In this document: in pieces, positions 10,901 to 18,400 of the stretch
Layout of the letters: every line of letters begins with the position of its first letter
Numbering within the stretch: position 1 is the stretch's first letter
Source: Pseudoalteromonas byunsanensis
GTDB taxonomy: Bacteria > Pseudomonadota > Gammaproteobacteria > Enterobacterales > Alteromonadaceae
Direction of reading: 5' to 3'
Assembly (NCBI RefSeq): GCF_001854475.1
Contig: NZ_MNAN01000031.1
Coordinates: forward strand, 330,105-394,104
Length of the DNA: 64,000 bases
Translations under genes and position numbers: made by a program
The notes under the pieces: generated by a model
Database searches by the model: none
What the model was told of the DNA's origin: nothing
Seen by the model: the letters and a program-made list of their open reading frames with translations, nothing else

Positions 10901-12402
10901 CGACTTTGCTCACTCATTTTAAAGCAATCTAATTGGTTGAAAAATAAGTTCAATGCACCACTGTGAGACAAGGCTACTCCTTTTGGTAACCCCGTTGAGC
11001 CTGAGGTATAAATCACATACGCTAAATCATCAGCCCGATTTTGTGGTAATGCTCGCGCCTTGATGCCTTGTAAAGAGTCAATGCTCATTACAGTGCCTGA
11101 GAATTCAGCTGTAATTGCATTATCTGAATGATTGAGTAGCATACGCGCTTGGCTATCATTGAGCATATGTTGTACACGATCGGTCGGGTAGCTTGGGTCA
11201 ATCGGTAAGTAAGCTGCACCTGATTTTAGTACCCCTAAAATCGCGACCATAAAGTCAACAGAACGAGCCATGCTCACGGCTACCACATCGCCAGGCTTCA
11301 CACCGTTATCAAGCAGGTGATATGCAACCTGAGCGGCTTTGTCATCTAGTTGTGCATAGCTCAATGACTGCGCTTGATCCGTCACTGCAGTTGCCGAAGG
11401 CGTTGACTCAACCCAAGTATTAAAGCGCTCTAATACGGAGCCGTATTGTAGGTGTCGCTCATCGCTACTACCCTGCGCTAAATACTGTAATTCTTCATAC
11501 TCGAATTTAGATAACAATGACAAGGCGCTGAGAGGTTGCACATCAGCATTCAACACACGACCAATCAATGCTTGGAAGTTCGTTATAAAACGCTTTACGA
11601 ATGTGTCTGATACACACTCCACGTTGTAGCGCCAAGTCACTTCCAGTGAAGACGATTTGGCCACAAACGACACACTCAGATCACACCCCTGATCATAGTC
11701 ATGTTCAGCGCGCGCTTGCTCATAATAACCACTAAATATACGAGGTTGACCTGCCACACTAGAGTGCTCATCTTTTTGTAGTGCTTCAGCCAATAAACCA
11801 GTGGTCAAACTTGCGTTGTTCAGTGCTGCAATACGCTGCTGTTCATAGTGGTTTAGATAATCTTTAAATGACGCATCGTCTGTCATTTTCATACGCAGCG
11901 CAACACTGTTATCAAAGTTATCCGCACAGTAGCCCATACCGCCTTGCAGATGCTGCGATACCACACAATCTTTCACGCCTGAATACTGATTTAATTGGGC
12001 ACATAGCGCACTATGTAACACCGCAAAACGATCCGTTTGTTGTGCTATCGCAAAGGCATCCAACTGAGCCAATAATCCAGCATCCAGCACCTCGGTATGC
12101 TCATTGTACTGCGCATCTTTGGTATTGGCAGAACGTTTGCTTAGTGGTACCTGCCATGCTTGCTCACTAGAGTCAGCCAACTGCTTCAGCCAGTAACTCT
12201 GTTGCTGTTCAATCAATTCATCATTGAGATTCAACAAACTGAACGCAGACATCTGCGCCACCAACGCTTCTTTGTGCTCTACGATGCTCTTTTTTAAATC
12301 GTCCGTCATCGCACCTTTAGCCGCTCGCGCTTTCAGTTTGTTGTTGTCTAGGTAAAGTAATACGCCCTGTGCTTGTGCTTGTTTTAATACTGTTAATGTC
12401 AT
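1939..12402 (-). CDS. NRPS protein 6: TubC - half C - A(Phe-like) - PCP - E - C - A(Thr-like) - PCP - C - A(Asp-like?) - PCP
   Basis: This is a 3487-residue, three-module synthetase. Residues 1-50 are a TubC docking domain; 58-300 are only the C-terminal lobe of a C domain, with no HHxxxDG. A1 (about 325-800) has FDAATWEW and the pocket code read by eye as D-A-W-T-I-A-G-V-C, Phe-like. PCP1 (GGDSI, about 848) is of the type that precedes epimerases, and an E domain follows (HHLIIDGMSW, ESHGRE, QTVGWFTS). A DCL-like C domain (HHHILLDGWS) leads to A2 (about 1825-2320), code D-F-W-S-V-G-M-V-H, close to Thr codes. After PCP2 comes a C domain with HHALFDGWS, then A3, code D-L-P-R-V-G-H-V-G, which most resembles Asp codes but has Pro at the third position, so the substrate is uncertain. 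The final PCP has GGHSL and the tail ends in an acidic SELVEMQW. The start has TAGGA 9 bases upstream. No thioesterase is present, so the chain passes on to protein 7. Confidence 0.95.
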   Translation of the reverse strand: MTLTVLKQAQAQGVLLYLDNNKLKARAAKGAMTDDLKKSIVEHKEALVAQMSAFSLLNLNDELIEQQQSYWLKQLADSSEQAWQVPLSKRSANTKDAQYNEHTEVLDAGLLAQLDAFAIAQQTDRFAVLHSALCAQLNQYSGVKDCVVSQHLQGGMGYCADNFDNSVALRMKMTDDASFKDYLNHYEQQRIAALNNASLTTGLLAEALQKDEHSSVAGQPRIFSGYYEQARAEHDYDQGCDLSVSFVAKSSSLEVTWRYNVECVSDTFVKRFITNFQALIGRVLNADVQPLSALSLLSKFEYEELQYLAQGSSDERHLQYGSVLERFNTWVESTPSATAVTDQAQSLSYAQLDDKAAQVAYHLLDNGVKPGDVVAVSMARSVDFMVAILGVLKSGAAYLPIDPSYPTDRVQHMLNDSQARMLLNHSDNAITAEFSGTVMSIDSLQGIKARALPQNRADDLAYVIYTSGSTGLPKGVALSHSGALNLFFNQLDCFKMSEQSRVLQFASISFDAATWEWMMALLAGSSLYICPEGARTSTQDLADYLVDNGITHATLPPSLLTHMDIERDYQFDALIVAGEAIETALAWRWADKFPLYNGYGPSESTVCASVDRIRANEVVSIGSALANLSLYVVAPNTQQLVPRGAAGELLIAGASLAKGYLHNETLTARSFIESDLGNGKVQRLYRTGDYVRLLENGKLEFLGRIDNQIQFNGFRIELGEIEQVIQAQAGVKSALVILDPHSQLKRLVAYVIKDGDTLDSNAVLNGVKDHLPDYMVPSVIVTVDSYPLTPNGKVDTSKLPVADLSAGRENAYVAPADEVQTLLCEQWQQLLMVEQVGITDSFFELGGDSILSIQAVARANQKGINITTKGLLKLQTIEKLTADLSEQAPQEVKATQEALSGNAPLLPIQQSYLDNTQVDHHYFNQAVLLSVPSDLNQAMLTRIVNAMITRHDAMRLGFNQDQQGQWSAQYQTFSEQQINACVVALDLPEDSAQQAEFIEQVGEQYQSNFALVGDPLIRAVLLSSKDTQYVLFVAHHLIIDGMSWRVLLQDLMQAYGQLNQGHEIALGAKTSSYQQWTEALADYQDPAQDIWSLSQPVDQIVSDFDEKGDNSQASTQMWHFELNEKDTQALLKECPSSYNTTINELLLSALAQALHQWQTLDTVSVMLESHGREPLFDDIDTSQTVGWFTSIYPLVLNCADAEMGATIKDIKERYRAIANNGIGFGYWAQRNPELARQYNPQILFNYLGQFDQAVDNESGFAFAEGNLGKAVSDKHQREYLLGINSLVSEGRLSVALDYSENRFMADNIKSFSNLLEQALIELVAHCKVVKQQYTPSDFPLASVTQEELDALQQQHDIARLYPATSMQKGMMFQSLVKNDAYLTQSDFVFTGEINLTYFQQAWQSVIERFDVFRTLFVGSGESLHQLVVKQATLPWRVEDLRELDEPQQQQRFNEFRTQDRQQGFDLANSAPMMRVVVFKLADDKYRLLWTHHHILLDGWSLPIVYGAVVESYESLMQGKPLVSAPSGDYESYIGWLGERSQSDAQQYWRGQLEHIDNPTPLNIDKLPTDGETGHHVQRQLLSKEQTARLKDFAASAQVTVNTLLQFAWGYLLHRYSNEEQVVFGSIVSGRPGELLDVEQMVGLFINNIPVVLNLDNKQSIRAQLQAMHANFQEANEHCYVPLNEIQSYSEVEGGYQLFDSIFSFENYPLDAAVSAEKEASIAVESVDAFEENEYKLTINAGLSDTLIVRCSYYKDQFAQSTVQRVLEHYIQILLQLPQCEQLTQVELLTEQEQTQLLSMGEQRNTYEVTRCIHEQFEAQVAQYPDAVAVVCDDQQLTYSELNERANQIAHFLMTQGVEADELVGLYTERSLEMIVGILAILKSGAAYVPLDPDYPDSRIEYMLEDSDIRIVLTQSHLQETIPTDEQLLVLVDEPERYEGFRKDNISTADANVSLQNLAYVIYTSGSTGKPKGVLVEHRNVLRLFSSSDEHFDFKQTDVWSLFHSISFDFSVWEIWGALFYGAKLVVVPKEVAKETERFSALVNEQKVTVLSQTPAAFELFSQQDQIESHDTLRYVVFGGAALNFASLKPWIARHGDDAPQLINMYGITETTVHVTYKRVTLEHVLSEQGSMIGFPLLDLSSYVLDQEQQFVAIGVPGELYVGGDGVTRGYLNRDDLTERAFIDNPFTPGERLYRTGDLVKRTDTGELVYLGRIDDQVKIRGFRIELGEIEHQIRDHHSVNEVLVLTQGELHDKRLVAYVVLTEGQEEQQAIADLKASITQNLAPHMVPAAFVVIDKIPLTINGKVNRKALPAADFSASVEDYQAPETEVEASMVDIWQQALKVDRVGISDNFFALGGDSIRAISLVAKMKESGYSVSIGALFENPTIKQLASVVAQEEVLSLPDVPAFSMLEEPEYAKLREQADFERIEDAYPMTQLQQGMVFHNLLAGGQGIYHDVMSFKIKSAFDAQTFAAAVTSLAQRHQILRTLFVMDSRAPTQLVYKQLDVEPEVVSLAEMTQQQQAEYLTQWINEEKNSAFDFSKPLWRIYIHQLDDECFQYTISFHHALFDGWSIATLNTQLFNEYIARREGTYQASNDVALPYKYLVHQEQAAMQSQEVRDYWRSKLEDANLPWWAGKTLTGKSRQVLDVSPESSQKIRDLAKQLGVQERSILLTTHVVLLALVNGNKDVVTSVVANCRPEYEGADKTLGLFLNSLPFVTSLEDHSWQDLVKQVDAQVSQDASKRTLPLSVMQKDAGLDFSSSLFNYVDFHVYESLADDIEVMGAQGSLEQNYLISVTYSKVKQVAQDTFNLTLDIDQETFGEAMAERMLQYSQRIIENITQTPNNAISFTELMSQDEMVQQLAHWNDTARQDAQTATVHQGIFAQASKTPDAIAVQAGEAQLSYQQLVDKATRMSAYFESQGLRKGDRIGLYMPRCPQLMVTLLAVMNSGLVYVPIDLKNTQQRVEKIVSSSELKLMVSVAELSEQTAKCDVDVMLVDDALSTDWLANVIPQEHCAVSASGSDSVYVIYTSGSTGEPKGVEIHHQGLMDYCQTGLDLYYNTDLTGSLVVTSHAFDLTVPSLYLPLLAGGTVTMTAMDEEISGLHRALTQGDKRQYLMRMTPMHVNAMLALMEPSFVSQACHVFVIGGESFAPSDAKKLQSFFPHSVIYNHYGPSESVVGCTIANVSEKLDSDIEVLPIGRAMPNTRLYVLSPEQEVVPVGCVGELYIAGKGVAKGYLNRPDLTAERFIEKSFANGITERLYRTGDLVRYDELGQLYYMGRTDQQIKVRGYRVEPAEIEQVLMKQSDINNALVTMLKDGNGEAQLVAYVTTYREAIIHSDWLMELKTRLAQLLPNYMVPSAIVHLDNMPLSINGKIDRKALPKPDVMGQQNYVEPDTETEQAVASIFADILSIEQVGRHDDFFALGGHSLNATRFVGMVREVFAIELPLVEVFNQRDVMHLAQTIDEIVTLSHNLVGLDEQSELVEMQW
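11503..12231 (-). other. Half condensation domain (C-lobe only) at the start of NRPS protein 6
   Basis: Residues 58-300 of protein 6 begin at QQQSYWLKQL, the usual mid-point of a C domain just after the catalytic His motif, and run to the C-A linker. The N-lobe with HHxxxDG is missing, so the piece cannot catalyse condensation alone. A complete C domain ends protein 5 (HHGISDGWS), so the condensation onto the Phe-like residue is already provided for upstream. The half domain probably keeps a structural platform for the A domain or is a relic of recombination. Confidence 0.8.
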
Positions 12403-12438
12403 TTTCTTATTCCTAATTCTTTATTATTCTTGTCATTT

Positions 12439-15400
12439 TTAAAATTCTAATACTTCAATCGAAGTATCTTCTGCCTGCTGTGATAACGCCTTGGTCTGCT
12501 TGAGTTGCTGCTGTATCTTGGCGTAGGCAGTGCTTGGAAGTAGCGCTACATCCATGAGTTTTTGTGCGCTGCTGTCCATTAATGTCGCTAAAATTGCTTG
12601 ATAGTTTTCAGACATTGTTTTAATAAATGCGGCATCGAAATGTGGCGTGTGGTAATACACCACCCACTCGAGCTGCTGCTCAGGTACGAGCATCAATGAC
12701 AGTGGAAATTCGGATTTATCCAGACTATCTACCCATTCAACCCACAGACTGCTATCAGGCTGCTTGGTTGGCGCCGTCAGAGGGAAGTTTTCATACACAA
12801 ATAGACTGTTGATCACGTCACTCACCGAACTTAAACCACCTTGTTTGAGCACTTCGCTCAATGGCAAGAAGTCGTTTTCAGCAATGCCCAGTTGTAACTG
12901 CTGACATTGTTGCAATAACCCCAATATGCTCTGTTGTTGATCTAGTTTGATGCGCACCGGTACCGTGTTGATAAACGGCCCTACGATTTCTTCCACTCCC
13001 TCAAGAGCTGCAGGACGTCCTGACAAGGTAGTTGCAAACACCACATCTTTACTGTCGCTGTACACAGATAGCGTCAGTGCCCATGCGAGCTGCGCTATGG
13101 TATTGACGGTGATGCGGTGTTGTTTAGCAAAGCTCTGTACTTGCTCAGACAGCTCTGCACTAAAGTGACAAGAAAATCTGTCTATGCTCGCCACATGAGT
13201 CGCCTCGTTTTGACCTGCCAATGGCTTACTCATCGGTGCATTGCTTAAACTTTGCTGCCAGAATTGCTTCGCTGCTTGGTTGTCTTGTCGGTTTAACCAG
13301 CCGACATAGTCAGCAAACGGGTGTGCTGGAGGTAACGCAAGGTCACTGCCATCTAGATACGCTAAATAGAACTGCGCTAGCTCTTTTAGCACTACACCAC
13401 GTGACCAACCATCAGAGATACCATGGTGCTCACTGAGCAACATGCGATAGCAATCATCAGAGAGTTTCACTAGGTTGATACGCATCAGTGGCGCTTGTGC
13501 AATGTCAAAGTTGGTTTGGGCATCTTGCGCTACTAAAGCATTAAACTTCGTCTCTTGCTGCTGTGAGTCCAAATGCGTCCAATCGTGAGATTGCCAAGGT
13601 ACTTGCACGTACTCTTTAACCGCTTGAACAAACACACCCTCATCGTTTACATGAAATGCAGTGCGATAAATGCTGTGTCTTTCCACAATCGCTTGCCAGG
13701 CTGCCTTGAAAGCTGCTTCATTGAGCTCCCCACGTAGCTGGTTTACCAACTGCGATACATACATCCCTTGTGTGTCACTGACCAAGCTCTCATACATCAA
13801 TCCAACTTGTGTAGAAGTCGCTGGCATTGCCGTATGGATGTCATTGTCCGCGAGGCCTGCCAACATACGCTGTGTACTGGCATGATGGGCATCATTGGCA
13901 AAATACTGCAGCTGAGTTTGAGCCTCTGAGCTAAAGCGCGGTAAAGCCTCAACTTGCTCGGCGATAAATACCATCTTGCTTTGCCACAGCTCAACCAATG
14001 CTTGAATTTTGTCGCGCTTAATACGGGTCTGATTAAAGATGATGGAGAAGTTGATTTGCTTATCCAGCATCGCACCAAGAAAATCAATTTCGTACAAACG
14101 TTGCTGTCTATGCGAAGTTTGTACCCCTGAAGATTCAGGCGCAAAACTGATGTCGCGCTCATCTGCCACATCAAATGTGCCTAAGTAGTTAAAGCTCATG
14201 TGTGGTACAGGCATATTACGCAGCGCATTATCCGCAGTGTGGTAACGCAGCCAGTTAAAGCTCACGCCCTGATTCGGAATAGCCGCCATATGGCGTTTTA
14301 CCTGCCTGAAGGTATCGCTCAATTCACCTGACGCCGCGCCACTTAAACGCACAGGGTATAGTGAAGTGAACCAACCCACAGTGCGGCTTACATCCGGTGT
14401 GTTTGCTGGTAGATTCTCACGACCATGACCTTCCATCATCAGATACATGCTAGGTTGGTCGGCCCATTGCTCATATGCCAGCAGCAGACTCGTTAACAAC
14501 ACCTCGTTGATAGACAAGTTACACTTAGCTGGTAGTTGGCGAACTAATTTTTCTGATAGCGATTTATCCAACTTAAATTCGATGGATTGCTCTTCTTGGC
14601 GCGTATTTTCAAAACGATTATCTACAAACGCCAATTCATCATTCCCGTCACCCTGCTGATGCTGCTCTAGATACCAACGAGCTTCTTCGGCACAATCATT
14701 ACTGTCTAGGTACTCTTCCCATGCGTTGATCCATGTATTGTAACTTGCTGTTTTGAGAGCTTTTTGCTCAGGAGCTTGATAGTAAAACATCAAGTCTTCC
14801 ACCAAAATGCGCCAAGATACACCATCGATCAGTAAGTGGTGCACAACCAGCAATAAGCGGTCGTTACCCGTACCTGGGTCTTCCAGATAAATGGCTCGAA
14901 CAAGCGCCCCTTCATCCATATTCAATGAGCTCTGCAGTCCCGTTGCAACACGCTCTAAACGCTCTGCAAATGGCACAGTGTCGTCTTGTTCGAGGGTGAT
15001 ACGCTCTAATTCAATGTCATAGTTAGCATTCACTTCACAACGTAGTTCAGGCTGATTCACATCAAAGCGTGCACGTAGTAAATCGTGGTGCTTCATGAGC
15101 GCTCTAACTGCTTTTTGCAAACGCGCTAAATCAGGCTTTTGCTTAAACTTCAACATAGTAGAGAGGTTCATGTGATGTGGATCACTCAACGCTAAAGAGT
15201 GGAACCAACGCCCAATCGCCGCGGTTTTAATTTCACCAGTGATGAACTCATCAATATCAACGGTGACCTCTTCAATACCCGCTTTAGCACTGAGCTCTGT
15301 CAAAGATTGAGTTTCGAATAATTGGCGAGGCTCGATTGCGATCCCTACGCCTTTGGCACGGGCCACCACCTGAATGGCAATGATTGAATCGCCACCGATG

Positions 15401-18400
15401 GCAAAGAAGTTATCGTCATAACGCACGCGAGATAACGACAATAAATCACAGAAAATCTGGGCTAAGTGTGTCAGCACTGTTTTGGGTTCATCACGACCCG
15501 CTACATAACAAGCTTGAGCACTGTCATCCTCATTCGCATCCGTGACGCGTGTTTCTATACGCTGTCCAAAATCATCGGTTTTTGGTAATAAACTTAAAGT
15601 TTCTGCGGTTGAGGCAATAACCTGTGTTGCATGGGTCGCTTGCGCAACATACTGACTGATAAATAAATTACTTTGGTCGATACCGATAAGTAAAGCGCTG
15701 TGATCGGTCGCTAACGCTAAGCGCAGAGCTGCTACCCCTTGCTCTGGAGTCAGAACGTAATAACCTTTAGCACGTGTTTGTTCATTGTTTACATGCTCAG
15801 CGCTCATACCTAATTGCTGCCACATACTCCAATGTAAGCACTGTGCAGGATAGCCTTGCGCTTTAAGTGAGTGACAGATTGCTTCTAACTGACTGTTTGC
15901 CACCGCGTACGCCGCATATTGTGTACCACCAAAATAGCCATTCACTGAGCCAAAGTGGATTTGTCTGACATCCTGACGCCCCGCCAACGCTTCACCTATG
16001 GCCATCGCACCGTGTACTTTTGCCTGTAATGACGCCTGTAATGCTGTGATATCTTCATCGGCAATCATCGCTGTACGCAATTGACCAGCAAGATGTAGCA
16101 CACTACCAATTGGCTTATTCCAGCGTTGCTCATAGTCGCTGATCACCTGCTTTAGCGCTGCGCTGTCTGTAATATCTAAGCGTTGATAAGCCACTTTGCA
16201 GCCCGAACTCTCTAAGCTAGCTAGCTTTAGCTGCTGCGCTTCATTGAGCTCACTACGCCCAACCAATAACACATCTGCCGAGCCATTTTGTGTCATGGCC
16301 TGCGTGATCACTTGAGCTATGCCACCCATACCACCTGTGATTAAGGTGAAGGTGTCTGAGCTAAACGGTTCTGATAGTTGTGTATGATTGAACTTATCAA
16401 CCTGAGCGAGCTTGTACTCGTAACGCGCACTGTCACGTAAAGCAACCGTAGAGCTTGGTGTAGCCGCTCGCAGTTCGTTAATTAAATGAGCCGAAGTCTC
16501 TGTAACATCAATGTGTGTGCAAGCAAGTGCAGGATACTCTTGGCGTAACGTTGCCAAGAATCCGTGTAGACCACCTAGTTGAGTATTAACTGTTTCACCA
16601 GCAACACTAAATGCCTGCTGTGTGATCACATCTAATCTCGCTAGCTTGTGCTGCGCTTGCTGTACAATGTTCAGCACGTCACCGAGTGACTCTGTGCTGT
16701 GTGCATGGTAAATAACGCGCCACGTATCGCCCAAGTCTAGCGCTTGCTCTAACTGAGATAGTTCCGTAATACACTGTACATTTGATGTGTCTAAAATCTC
16801 TGCACTCAGCTGCTGAGCCAGTGAGTTGTCAGCACCGATAACTAACGTATCCAACTTGCAAGGATGTTCTGCTCCGCGTTGTGCGCGTTGCCAGTGTGGA
16901 CGGTAGAACCAAGCTGGTAGATACTGCTCATCTTGCGCTATATCAAACTCAATGATGCGCTGATCAAACTCACCCGCTGCAAAAGCACTCGCCAGTTTAT
17001 TACGTTGAATTTTACCAATTGACGTACGTGGGAATTCATCAGCCTCTAGTGGAATAAAGTACTGACAAGCCACTTGCAACTTGCGTAAACAAGCCTGCTG
17101 AATACGTGCCTTAAGCTCGCTAAGCTCAGCCTCTTCTACCTTGTCAGTGGTAAAGAAAATCGCCACTTTATCCGTATCATCTGCCGACTTTCTCACTGCA
17201 CATGCAGCTGTATGCGCAACCAATACGCCTTCAACCGACTCAACAACTTGTTCAATTTCCTGACCTTGGTAGTTGTTACCATTGATAATGATCAGATCTT
17301 TGGCTCGACCGGTGATGGCCATTTGACCTTGGTTGATCACCGCGAGATCTCCGGTGATAAACCAACCATCATCTGTGAAAGCTTCACCGTTGGCTTCTTC
17401 GTTATTCAGATACCCCATCGTCACAGGCGCACCCTTGATTTGCAGCTGCCCGACTTGAGATTCTTTAAGTACCGTATCGTCACCATCAACAATACGCATT
17501 TGCACGCCAGGCACCGCTGCGCCTACTGTGACATAAGGTGTATTGCCAGGGCTGTTTAACGGATCAAAGTCGGTATTTACCGCAACCCCTGAACAGGTTT
17601 CAGACATGCCCCATGCTGGGTGCATGGCCTTTGAACTTAACTGATAAGGGGCTAGATTTTCTAAGAAACGCTTCGCTGTTTTTTCAACAACCGCTTCACC
17701 GCCATTGAGTACAAAATGCAAGGCACTCAAGTCCCAGCCATAATCAACCTCTGGGTCGATGTGCTCGTTAAGTAGTGCATATGCGAAGTTAGGAGCCCAA
17801 GTGTTGTTCACCTTAAACTGACTTAGGCAGTCAAGCCATAATAGTGGCTGTTTCAAAATCACATCGGTGGCACAGTGATATTGGTTAGAGCCCAAGTAAA
17901 CATCAAGTAGGTGATACATCACGATACCGCCCACGTGATCAAGTGGCATCCAGTTGAAGCTCGTGGTGTTTTGGTCAAATTGCCCCACTTTCGCCATGGC
18001 TGCCGAGCGGCTGATCAAAGCACGATGTGTTTGCTGTACCGCTTTAGGTTTACCTGTACTACCTGAGGTCAATAATAATAACGTCACCGCATCCGCGTCT
18101 GCGCCATGCACTTCGCCCGGCTGCTGAACCAGTAACTCTTCTAATAACAAGGCATGCTCAAGTGTTGTTTGCTCTGTCAGTTCGCTCTGGTTAGTGTGTT
18201 CGCAAATAGCCGCCTTGATATTTAAATCTTTGACACTGCTGGTGATTTTCTCAAAGTCTTTATCTTCGGCATCATAGTTGTCAGGGCACGCCACCGGCAT
18301 AGGTACCATCCCTGCGACTAAACATCCCCAAAACGCACGCACGATATCGGCGTTATTAGCAAGCTGCAACACCACACGATCCCCTGCTTTGAGACCCGCA

